Of a DNA stretch of 64,000 bases, positions 22,200-31,499 are shown piece after piece. Location: contig JACGCM010000698.1 in NCBI GenBank assembly GCA_014058105.1, positions 372,001 through 436,000 on the forward strand. Reading direction: 5' to 3'. Numbering within the stretch: the first letter of the stretch is position 1; each line of letters opens with the position of its first letter. Origin of the DNA: Kingdonia uniflora. Lineage: Eukaryota > Streptophyta > Magnoliopsida > Ranunculales > Circaeasteraceae. The notes under the pieces are model-generated. The model made no database searches. It had not been told where the DNA came from and was given only the letters and a program-made list of their open reading frames with translations. The position numbers and the translations under genes were made by a program.

Positions 22200-22600
22200 C
22201 CATTACATATATTTCTTCTAAAAATTTACATTACAAACCCCTAGCTACAGTATCATCTTCTTTCTTAATCAACTTCTTCGCACGAGTCTACATGTAACTC
22301 ACACATTCAGACACACTCCAATATTTTAATTGGCACAAAAACTGAAAGTCCTCAGCATACTTTGCCTATGCCTCGCTCATTCCATCATAGTTAGGTTCCA
22401 CAGGATCTTCGAAGTGGATATTCGCATTCTGAAAGCTGATGTACCGATCATATATTTCCCAATACTTTGCTTGAATACGACTATATACCTCATTACGCAC
22501 CTGAGATCTCGTCTTCACCATTTCTTCAAACCAAAACAACTCTTACTTGAAACACCAAAGGATACTTATAGTCCTCCACATTCAAAGTCAAAGTAACACA
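22200..22600 (-). pseudogene. Antisense coding remnant of A1
   Basis: Minus strand reads VEDYKYPLVFQVRVVLVWRN, then after stops FEDPVEPNYDGMSEA and TRAKKLIKKEDDTVARG. The matching stretches in A2 (55930-56290) and D (1210-1710) keep the same order. An equivalent block occurs in C at 23400-23605 (DRLTLRARENKVGCHFWCEV). It is probably another exon of the LTR-proximal antisense gene. Confidence 0.4.
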
Positions 22601-22699
22601 TTTATTTCTCCTAGGAACTACACATTTTTAAAAGTCAAATCAATCATTATCGAAATCTGTTCCAGGACCCACTCTGTCAAATATACTTCGAATTGTAGC

Positions 22700-22987
22700 C
22701 AAAACATACATCTATTTTAATTTGAATCACTGACTCAAAGCTATCTTTCTCTTTTTTGGGTAGCTTGTGACCTAGTTTAACCAGGTGCCCTCTAACTGTT
22801 TGGTCACATAACACCCCGCCTCCGCTAAATGTTGAGAAGTTGGCCTTCTTCAGCATCTCCTTAAAGAAAGAAAAGAAGGAAATGCAATAATAGGCTAAAC
22901 AAATAAGATTTTACACAAAAAACTCAACAAAAGCTAAGAAAGACCATAACCTCGAGGAAGATTTTTATGTAAAAACACGCCACTACA
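22700..22987 (+). repeat. Scrambled 3' LTR remnant of A1
   Basis: 22700-22885 is filler not found in the 5' LTR. 22888-22970 is an inverted piece of the LTR (reverse complement of about 12200-12290). 22971-22987 is the LTR 3' terminus in the plus direction (AAAACACGCCACTACA). The start of the LTR is missing because of the deletion at about 22700; A2 still has it at 57323. Confidence 0.75.
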
Positions 22988-22992
22988 AATGT
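22988..22992 (+). repeat. Right target-site duplication of A1 (AATGT)
   Basis: AATGT follows the CACTACA terminus and equals 11844-11848. Confidence 0.85.
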
Positions 22993-23399
22993 ATTTCTCT
23001 CTCTCCTTCTGGAAAACATTCGTAATGATACAATCAACTTATACGCAATCAAACTATATCTTCAACAGCATACGCATAATCATGACTCCTATTCCCCTAC
23101 TCATCTTACTTATAAAAATTCTAACATCATTTCCAATGATACCCAATTTTAATTTTCAAATATATTTTCAACCAAACCCATAGAAAAAGAAGGAACAAAT
23201 TCATTACATAAATCTTATCACTCTATTTCACTTACATTTATTGGAACTAACAGATCTTCGCCCTCTCAAGCATAGTCACACATGAAACAACCATGGTTCC
23301 GTAGAGCACCATATCAGATCAATACATCCCCAACAATCCTCTCATCTTTTACAGCCATTTCATCTATTATAGTTTCCTTCACCACAGCTTTCGAGCTTC

Positions 23400-23605
23400 A
23401 GGCTTAATGATCAATTCACAGAATACCTCACACCAAAAGTGACAACCAACCTTGTTTTCCCTCGCCCTCAAAGTCAAACGATCAATCTGTATTACAAATT
23501 CAGGCAAATTGGAACCATAATCTAGCCGCCCAAATATCCTCTCACGAACATCAGCAACCTTTATCGCTAAATTCCCCTCAAACGCATGCCGAGCTCTCTG
23601 AGAAC
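23400..23605 (-). pseudogene. Antisense exon of element C (copy 1)
   Basis: A clean minus-strand coding block: AFEGNLAIKVADVRERIFGR, then NLPEFVIQIDRLTLRARENK and CHFWCEVFCELIIKPEARKL. Copy 2 (58620-58815) keeps nearly all residues. It lies downstream, on the minus strand, of the LTR-proximal ORF at 24223-24718. It probably belonged to the same antisense gene, now separated from the coiled-coil part by the A1 insertion. Function unknown. Confidence 0.45.
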
Positions 23606-24222
23606 GATACTCACCATATTTCCTTATTTAAAATTACCATTTACAACCTTATTTACAAATATAGGTTACAATCAAACACAATCCCATCCATTCAGCATAT
23701 AAAATGATAGGTATCAAATCCCCCTTATCCATAAATTTCATACCCTCAAATCATGCTAAAACTTTATTTGATAACATTTTCTCTTAGAGAACTTTGTGTC
23801 TATAGGATATTCGACCTTATGTTTCTCAAACAAATTTCAAAATCTATTAAAAATGTTTTATCTTCATCATACACATGTTCTCATATATTGAATTGATTGT
23901 TTCATAGCATTACCTTCTCCTTCATACAGTAAGATCGTATTATGAAGCTCGATTCATAAAATACTTTCATTTTGATACAACCAACTATTTTGTCCATTCC
24001 ACATAGTTATCTCACATTATCCATCACGCACAGGCCAATATATCGTTATTTCGATTTGCCATGCTAATTTCTAAATTCGATATATTTGACTGCATTACTC
24101 CAAAACCTTTTCATTAGCTCAAAAATTTACCTTACAGCATACTTTACAGACAAAAAAAAAATTCTAAAACTTCCTACTGATAGATCTATAGGTTACAATA
24201 AATTTCGGTCATTCATAATACT
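23606..24222. other. C internal sequence, no gene seen
   Basis: AT-rich DNA between two antisense coding blocks; matches 58816-59406 in copy 2. It may be intron on the minus strand. Upstream 22993-23399 is similarly non-coding. Confidence 0.4.
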
Positions 24223-24718
24223 TCAAATTCGAGCACCAGAATCTTTCCACACATGAAACACTTCTGCAAGAAAATGAAGATGGTTGTAATAGATAGAAGC
24301 ATATTTCAAATCTGAAACCACCACCACAGTCTCATCTTCAGTAACCTCCACCGCCACAAAAAGGAAGAGAAAGAAGAAGAGACGACTTCTGCAGAGCCGA
24401 ATCGCTCGTACGATAGCAACAGTATTTCCTAGGACATACACCGACTTCCTCATCTGCCTCATTAATGGCATCTTCCATAAGAAGATGAAGACATACCCGA
24501 TACTGCTCACCTAATACAAACAAGTGAGGAAACCACCATATCTGATAATAGTCATTCTCAGCCTTTACTATTTCCTCATCTGTCATCCCATGATGCGTAG
24601 GAGGAATAGGTATGGGAGTGGGAAAATTCAATGGTTGAGTCCCAAAATAATAAAACTGGAGCTTTTGTACTACAGTAAGATCCCTAGCTTCATATAATTG
24701 GCATCTGGTAGTCACCAT
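24223..24718 (-). pseudogene. LTR-proximal antisense ORF of element C (copy 1)
   Basis: Starts MVTTRCQLYEARDL at an ATG at 24718. Then come VVQKLQFYYFGTQPLNFPTP, IPPTHHGMTDEEIVKAENDY and INEADEEVGVC, ending at 24338. An overlapping frame stays open to 24223. Copy 2 (59407-59932) keeps both overlapping frames, which suggests an old frameshift or a splice between them. The TR.Q...KL...(F/Y)FG pattern is shared with the antisense ORFs of B2 and B. It lies about 340 bp from the 3' LTR and points away from it. Function unknown. Confidence 0.5.
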
Positions 24719-25061
24719 TCTCAATACAGGGGGAAATAATAGTATAATTCAAGCGATAAAGTACTTTTAAAGGGATAACTGGTGATACAAGATCAATAGT
24801 ATTTATAGACAAACAACATTCAATGCAAGGAAGGATTTTCAAAGCAGTCATCATTCAAAGCAGTATTTACTGGAAAACCCAACAACCAAATACACCAGTC
24901 CATTTAAACGCAATCAATAGCAAACCTAGTCTTTTATAACACAAGTTATAATACCCAAACAATTCCAATCAGCACAAAACCATTCCAAATTCTAACTCTC
25001 AGAAACTCAATAGCCATTTCTCTACTAAAACCACATGTGCCTTCAGTTGCAAGAGGGCGAT

Positions 25062-25776
25062 TGTAGGGACCTGTCCATCAAGTTGTGCCAATCTTGAACT
25101 ATCTCAATGCCAGACTCACGTATTATATATGTGACATGCACAATCAATAATGACACCTGGATCACAAATTGATAAAGATTGTGGATCAAGCTCAATATAT
25201 AAAATAGAGCAAGTCAAAGACACCTGTCTCCCACGAACTAATAGTTGCACATCAAACTACCACCTACCCAAATTTTCAGGGGAACCTGCCTATGCACGAT
25301 AATAAACTAAGATTGAGGTCTATAAAAAGGGTAAGTTCCAAAGGAGAAATGACCAAGTTTTTCTAGCTGAAGAGATTCTTAAATTTGAAATCAAGCATCA
25401 GCCACAAGCAATAAAATTTATAATTACTAAATCCTCAAATAGAGGTCTTTGTTTTTACCTATTTTAAAGGTTTTCATGCTAATCGCCTGTGTTATTTTTA
25501 TATTGGGTTATTCTAATTCTTATCACAGGTGCATTTAGTGCATGGACTATTTTGAGCTATCTCAAGCTGCTACAAAATTTGGCCATTGCACCTCCCTTAT
25601 TACAAGCAAGAGTTGAGAGGGTTGATTAGAGGAGTGTATTCCCTCAACCACAAGCTTGTGGGTCATTCATGGCCTCTTTCCATTTGATGAGCATGTCTCA
25701 GAATATGCTCATTCAGCGACCCAACGAGCTTGTAAGCTACGCCCAAAGAAGTTAGAATATTGGGAGTGGCCCTACA
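25062..25776 (+). repeat. 3' LTR of element C, copy 1 (715 bp)
   Basis: Begins TGTAGGGACCTGTCC after the purine tract AAGAGGGCGAT and ends AGTGGCCCTACA. TGTAGGG and CCCTACA are inverted terminal repeats. Copy 2 LTR is at 60277-60992 with the same ends. The next bases are TAGAG in both copies. Confidence 0.85.
25321..25328 (+). promoter_or_regulatory. LTR TATA box (C copy 1)
   Basis: TATAAAAA preceded by GAGGTC and followed by GGGTAAGTTCC, in the middle of the LTR; conserved in copy 2. Confidence 0.6.
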
Positions 25777-26018
25777 TAGAGATACAAAACCTAAAACCCT
25801 ATATGGGTAGTTTAGAAATTATACACCTCTTATAAGTTTAAGCATCCCTAGGTCTAAAACCCTACCCTACTCATAGGGACAAATGGGGATCTAAGAGAAG
25901 ATCTTTATTAATAACCTCCTCCTCCATCTCTTAAATCCTAGTAGAGCTTTAGAGGAAGAGGGAAAAGTGACCTAGAGCGAGTTGATTGGTACCCTCCTCG
26001 GGTGGCACATATCAAGCC
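25777..26018. other. Flank shared beyond the C 3' LTR
   Basis: 242 bp after the LTR matches 60993-61236 after the copy 2 LTR, ending at CAAGCCT in both. It is not part of C, so it shows the copies came from DNA duplication. No gene seen. Confidence 0.8.
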
Positions 26019-27080
26019 TTAAAGGGTAAGCAGGGGTCGAATCCACAGGGAGTAAACGTATTAAAAATATGTTTTCTTAATTAACTAATAAACGAATCTA
26101 AGCTAATTTTGATAAAAATGTTTTGGACTAAAACATAAATCTAAATTAATAACTTTCGGTACAACTATAAAGAAAAGAACCTTGGATTTGGATCACCTCC
26201 AACTTAGTTTACTAAAATGATATGGAAACGGTAGCTTTTATCCACACGTAATAGCCATGGCTAAGTCTATTCGGGTCTAAAATCTAGGGTTTGTGGCTAA
26301 ACCCCTATGTAAGAACTTTGTTGTTCATGGACAATCGAATCTAGGGTTTATAAACTCCTTTCTATGGCTAGGTGGAGAGTATTAACTCCAGTGATCTAGA
26401 ATTCTCTTTGAGCGTAAAAATAACTGAATATGGCTAATTCGGTATCTTCCCCATATCTATAGTATCTTAGAGTTTTCATTGCTAGACCTACTCTTCGTAA
26501 CTACAAATCAGAGAATTGAAGATTAATTATAGATCTAAACTACTATTAACATCAATTTAGCTCACTTCAACGGAGGCTCAATCCTTACCCTAAGCTAAAG
26601 AGACTAGCTCTCCATTAATAGTGTTGATCACAACTTAAATTAAACACATAAAATAAAATAGAGAAAATGAGAGAGATACTAAAAACTCTAAGTTTTATTC
26701 ACTCCTGAGATTGAGATGTGAAAATACATAGAATTGCTCTCCTATTTATAGGTGATAGGAAAGACTTGTTTACAATTCTAAAGTTATATCCCTAAGTAAA
26801 GATAAATCCTGGTAAAGTCCTTCATCATCTTTATTCCATAGAGAAAATCTACAAGTAGATTGAATGTAGGCATCTTCCTTGCATATGAGAAACTGCTGGA
26901 GATACTTCAGCTCTTTATACCTTCTACTAGATGTCTTTTTCTACTTCGTAGCTTCAACAGTGATATATGCCTGAAAATGAGAATATGCTGCTAACATTAA
27001 AAAGTAATAAATCGGGATCAGTAAAACGATACTTTTGGGCATATTAATCTTACGTCTTTCTACGTCCATCAGGTGTGAAT
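26019..27080 (-). repeat. Probable LTR-type repeat, minus orientation
   Basis: Contains GGGTCGAATCCACAGGGAG near 26035, a block that recurs in plant repeats of Ty3/gypsy type. On the minus strand there is a TATA-like CCTATAAATAGGAGAGC at about 26733-26749, typical of an LTR promoter. No coding sequence. Ends are not resolved; the left edge is where the duplicated flank stops. It could instead be another non-autonomous repeat. Confidence 0.35.
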
Positions 27081-27289
27081 TATTTTATGTTTTCTTACCT
27101 TACTAAGTTGCACAGAGTTTGTTTGGGTTAACGAAAACATTGATAAACCAACCATATTTTGTCACATTAAATCATTTAGAAAACTAAAAGTTTGAACTCA
27201 CAAACAACAGCAGTTTCAAAACTCAATTTGAGATTGAATGCTTCAACAGCATCATTTGATATCAATTATTTTCGATTTTGGGCTAGACT

Positions 27290-27680
27290 TATTTGAACTC
27301 ACGAACTAGCATTAAAGTTTGAAATGTTATAACTTGAGCACGAGCTTTTGTTTTTAATGAGCTGTAGGTCCAACGTAGTGAGCTTTTGTTTTTAACGTGC
27401 TTTCATTTCCAACGATCTTGAGCACCTGTTTTTAACGACCTTTAGTTTTTATAACTTGAGCATGAACTTTTGATTTTAACGGACTATGGTGGGCCTTAAT
27501 TCTTATCTTGATCACGAACTGTGGTGGGCCTTAATTCTTTTGTTGCGAGTTGCTTTTGTTATAACTTGATCACGAGTTTCTTTTTTTTACGACCACAAAC
27601 TATTTTTATAATTTATAACTTAAGCACGAGTTGCTTTTGTTACAACCGCAAAAGGTTTAACACGCTTGAGCATGAGTTGC
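27290..27680. repeat. Diverged short repeats
   Basis: Repeated variants of ACTTGAGCACGAG plus CTTTTGTTTTTAACG at irregular spacing of 30-60 bp. There is one clear 35-bp duplication with GGTGGGCCTTAATTCTT at 27488 and 27523. No open frame of note. Confidence 0.5.
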
Positions 27681-27799
27681 ATTTGCAAGTTTTGTTTGAA
27701 TTGGGATGTGATAAAATACTATTTTTGCTAATCTCGATTGTTACTCTCCATTGTCGATCAAGCACAAGCCGATTACACTTTGATAATTTTTAGCACCGA

Positions 27800-28620
27800 T
27801 AAGGGATTCAAAAAAATATAAATAAATGGAAAGTGTGGAAAATGTTGAAGGCAGAAATACGAAAAGCATAAAGCACTAACTATTCGTTGTGAACATCCTT
27901 CATGTGCCCCCTATTTGAAGAGGCACTTCCTTCTTTCGCCCCCAAAGTGAAGGGGTAGTCACAGCTGCACCGGGAAACACTTCCCGTAGGTTGGTACTTC
28001 ACTAACTTGACATCTAGGAGGGGTACATATTCGCTCCGCCCAGGCACTAGGACATATAAAGTCGTGTGGACTGTGCAAATACACGTTGCTCTAATAAAAA
28101 AATTATTGCAGTTGGATTGACTAATTGTTGTGTTTAATATTCTTTTTCATTCTAACTTTAGCGAAGGTAAAAACTGTTAGAGACATGTGGGATTTCATCA
28201 CCCAAAAAGCTCTCTAACAAGTGGGACCACCCATTAGGGATACGAATAAATTCGTATCACAGGAAAATTGAACGTCCCTGACCTCAAAATAACTTATAAT
28301 GAAAAAGAGTAGCAAGATTCCCGCGGGATTTCATCACCCAACGGATAGGTATACCTGACCGGGGTACAAACACGGGTTGATAGGATACCGCCCCAGCCTA
28401 GTAACTGAAAATACTGGTTTTAGGTTTACGACGTTACCTTTCTGAGTGCTGACGTACGATAAGACGACTCGCTCGTGCGTGAGGAATGGACATCTACTTT
28501 AAGCTGGTACTAGCATACTGACACAGGGGAGTATAAGAGCAAAAACCCTTTTCCATCTTACCCATTTTGAACATAGAAGAATATAAGGGAGACCAATTTA
28601 TTACTACTAAAAATTGTTGA
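27800..28620. other. Unassigned non-coding region
   Basis: No reading frame or known element recognised. The 16-mer GGGATTTCATCACCCA occurs at 28189-28204 and 28325-28340. The stretch near 27900-28080 is more GC-rich than its surroundings (CTGCACCGGGAAACACTTCC) and may be part of an LTR of another family. Unproven. Confidence 0.4.
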
Positions 28621-28639
28621 TGTGTTAGAGTTTAGGCTT

Positions 28640-28965
28640 GATTGGTTGTTTATTGCATTGGGTGTTGCTTTAATTTCAAAATGTCATAGATGCAAGAACA
28701 TTGGAATCTATACAACTCACAATTCGACATCCCGCAACCACCTCAAAATAATTTTTAATCATGAGATTACCAAAATTCTCAATACGTGGAATCTTTCCAA
28801 CATCATTCTTATATATAGGCCTATCTGTCCATCCAGTCATCCAATCAGTTCCTGCCCATTTTTCCAAAACAATCTTTGGAAGAAACCCTTGCTCTCTTCA
28901 TGTAACAAATGATGCAATTCCAACAACAGGCATTGGTGAATCGAACTTCTACGACCTAATCTATC
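28640..28965 (-). pseudogene. Protein-coding fragment of unknown family
   Basis: The minus strand reads PMPVVGIASFVT, a stop, then REQGFLPKIVLEKWAGTDWM, TGWTDRPIYKNDVGKIPRIE and NFGNLMIKNYFEVVAGCRIV. The composition (Trp, Gly, Asp, balanced hydrophobics) looks like a real folded protein, unlike the shadow frames around it. I do not recognise the family. It may be an exon of a host gene or a fragment carried by a transposon. It is cut on the right by the B insertion site region and fades out on the left. Confidence 0.4.
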
Positions 28966-28997
28966 TCTAGATTAGAGACTCAGATAACTCAGTTATC

Positions 28998-29002
28998 AAC
29001 CA
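28998..29002 (+). repeat. Left target-site duplication of B (AACCA)
   Basis: AACCA directly before the first LTR base; the same five bases follow the 3' LTR at 38004-38008. The perfect inverted repeat GATAACT-C-AGTTATC (28983-28997) ends exactly at this site. Confidence 0.85.
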
Positions 29003-29412
29003 CGTAGTAGCCTACTCATAGCCTTCTAGCTCTAGTCGAACAATCGAAGGCTACATCAAAGCCTACACGAATACTTCAAAGACCATTCAATTTGAAAATA
29101 AGCCTTCCTAGACTACGTGAAGACAAAGCCTCGACTATGAACAAGCCACAAAGACAAAGACAGATCCGTCAGCACACGAACCCCACAACAGCATCAGATA
29201 TACTTTGACCACAGTTGTATATGTCGAGGGCAGACAAGTCAGACAAGCCACTTTACTAGACAGGAACGGTGATACTATTAGTCATGACTAGAGTGATAGA
29301 ACCAATAATGGCTACAGTGCCAGAGTACAGTGCCATACCTAAAATTTACTGCGTCAACACCAACTCCGGGATACCCGCCTGATACCCAAACGATACCCAG
29401 AGGACATACCTA
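29003..29412 (+). repeat. 5' LTR of B, truncated (first ~410 of 754 bp)
   Basis: CGTAGTAGCC (first base T to C) through the TACCCGCCTGATACCCA block, matching 37250-37665. Homology ends near 29412. TATA box, right half and PBS are absent. Confidence 0.8.
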
Positions 29413-29769
29413 TAAGGGAGTATTCCTCTAACTCCACCATTCACTCATCTAGACACCCCAAACACCGCCCTGCTCAGGAACGTCACGGAGAGCGCAGCAC
29501 TGAACACACGCTTAACACTCGGCCTCATCAGCCTTGATCCTATCGATACCCTCCCTCATCCTGTCTATTATACACAGTAGGACCTCGACTACAAAATTTA
29601 CCCTTCTATCCACATATGTGCGAGCCCAATACCAAATTCATGAAGTCGGTTACAGAGCCCCCTCTACCCCAAACTCCTCGCTATCGAGGTGCCTCCAAAT
29701 TTTTGTGCCCCCAAAATCAGTAAATATCACAACACTGATTCTCAATCCCACATTCTAGAATTCTAAAAT
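29413..29769. other. B sequence between LTR break and gag
   Basis: No PBS or long frame. It may be the disordered N-terminal gag region, but no motif supports this. Confidence 0.3.
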
Positions 29770-30800
29770 GCTCTAAACCTTTACTCCACGGCTGACCACC
29801 TGATGTGTCGACTTTTTCCCACCAGCTTCACAGATAGCTCTCTTCGCTGGTATCAAAACCTTCCCAATGGCTTGATTAGAAGCTTGGAGCAATTATCCAG
29901 CCCTTTCATCACCCAATTCGCCATCAACAAGGACCGTGATATCCGAGTCGATACCCTCTTCAATTTTTGAAAATCCCCCAGTAAACCCCTTGAGGCCTTC
30001 ACCATGAGGCTCCTCGATGAGTCGCGCAAAGTTAAAAACCTCGACTGCATGAATGCCGTACTCGCATATTTGAATGCCTTACCGGATAACAACCGTGACA
30101 AAGAGTACCTAGTCGTCCATAAACCACGAACACTTGAGGAGATGCTCTCAAAATTCAATAGGTATATCGACCTTAAGCGCCTCCGCGAATCAAATAAATA
30201 GGGGCAGCCTTCGACCACCAATCCAAATAAACCTTGACAAGGCTCACCTCCTACCTCTACACCCCTGGTCGCTCCTGTCTCACAGGAGACTGAGAGCCGC
30301 AAACGTCCTCACACTAAAAATAATGTCGAAGCTCATAAAAGGCGACAGGAGCCAGTCCTTCCCAAACTTACTACCCACAACACCCTTCTACTATAGATCT
30401 AGGCAGACCCTATATGGCATATCTCTTTCCCCATTGAGCTCAAACCCGGTAAACCTCACTGCGCCAACCATAAGTACAATTGCCATCATACCAACAAATG
30501 CTTCTCCCTGCAACGCTCTCTCAGAATAATCCTCAAGGCAGGTCATTTATATCATATGTCACCGACCTCCTTAGTTGCCTCGATGGGCCATACCTCAAAC
30601 CTCAACCCGTTCTTGCTGCCGACCCAGCCGAAGTTCACATCTACCAAGTTCAGCTTATCAAAATAAATAATATTGACAGCGGCCGTTCCATGAGCAAACG
30701 CAAGCGTGTCGAAGAATGCTACAAGCTCACTTACCAGGTGAAGCTACCTACCTTCTTGCAAGAATCAAGCCAATGCCCTTGACCTGAGGGTATCTCATTT
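29770..30800 (+). pseudogene. gag: gag of B
   Basis: The capsid-like core is around 29800-30200: RWYQNLPNGLI, then after an in-frame stop MRLLDESRKVKNLDC, then VVHKPRTLEEMLSKFNRYID. These are Tat gag blocks (compare KPRMVAEMIDVVNNYIELE in A1). The C-terminal tail to about 30800 has PEGISFIN-like decayed sequence. Frames shift several times. No zinc knuckle is clear. Confidence 0.7.
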
Positions 30801-30859
30801 ATCAACTGAGATACATCGCATGTTTTTTTTCCCCATTCCAGCCTGTTAGTCCAAATGAC

Positions 30860-31080
30860 TAAGGTTGAACACCTCGTCCTTCACACCATGTTTATCGATA
30901 CTGGAAGTGCAGCCGATGTATTTTTCCTTCAAACCGTCCAAGCCATGAACAAAATAGACCACATCACTGTCGCCAATGTCGAGCTGATAGGCTTTAATGG
31001 GGCTACCAAAGTTGTCATTAGTCGAATCTATCTTTCTGTTATGACAGGCCCAGTTACACTGTAAACAAGTTTTCTTGTCA
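30860..31080 (+). pseudogene. Aspartic protease of B
   Basis: LHTMFIDTGSAADVFF with the canonical DTGSAAD active site at 30896-30916, then VELIGFNGATKVV. It is open from 30855 to 31064. The active-site triad is better kept than in A1 (DTGNATD). Confidence 0.8.
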
Positions 31081-31499
31081 TCAATAAGAAATCTAAGTAC
31101 CTCAGAATCCTTGGGCACAACTAGCTTCATGCCATGCGTGCAATACCTTTGACTTATTATCAGACCCATCCTTTCGATACCCCCTGTGAAATATGGTACT
31201 TGAAAGTTTCTTAACGCCTCACCCACTCGTGTGAGCATCCAGAGATCGATCAGACTCAGAAACTCGTCAAACTACCATGGCAATCACTGTCTCCCTCTAT
31301 CCATCTCACCCATCGAACCCACTGCCTATATTGAACTTGATAGTCATGGTCGAGGTACATTCATCAGAACCTTTCAAGATGAGGCTGATTGCCTCGATCT
31401 CATAAACTTCCTTCAAACCAACAAAGACGTCTTCGCATGAACGTTTCAGGAGATGCCCAGTGCCGACCCCAGTTTAGCCTATCATCGCCTCGACCTCCC

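Larger units (their letters stand above)
11849..22987 (+). mobile_element. Element A1: Tat-lineage Ty3/gypsy LTR retrotransposon, 11.1 kb
   Basis: Complete order: 5' LTR (11849-12343), PBS (12346), gag, protease, RT-RNase H, archaeal-type RNase H, integrase, 62-bp minisatellite, antisense genes, and a scrambled 3' LTR ending CACTACA at 22987. AATGT duplications flank it. The second RNase H between RT-RNase H and integrase places it in the Tat group (Ogre/Retand relatives). It is broken by many stops. About 1.5 kb around the purine tract and 3' LTR start, present in A2, is deleted at about 22700. Confidence 0.9.
7207..25776 (+). mobile_element. Element C copy 1: truncated Tat-lineage element with A1 nested inside
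   Basis: Only the antisense-coding 3' half and the 3' LTR (25062-25776) remain; no C-type gag, pol or 5' LTR is seen. Removing A1 (11849-22987) and one AATGT copy rejoins 7207-11848 with 22993-25776. Copy 2 (39346-60992) has the same structure and extends 2 kb further left, so copy 1 lost its left end at the junction with the Athila remnant (shared GACACTAG at 7207 and 41390). Lineage is inferred from TGTAG...CTACA termini, the purine tract and antisense ORFs shared with A and B. Confidence 0.7.

Noticed and set aside
22715..22885. Possible host gene exon in the A 3' LTR filler (minus strand GGRVLYDQTVRGRLVKLGHK)
   Set aside because: A readable frame exists in both copies (also 57955-58105) but is short and of unknown family. 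It was kept only as filler, because one fragment cannot support a gene call.
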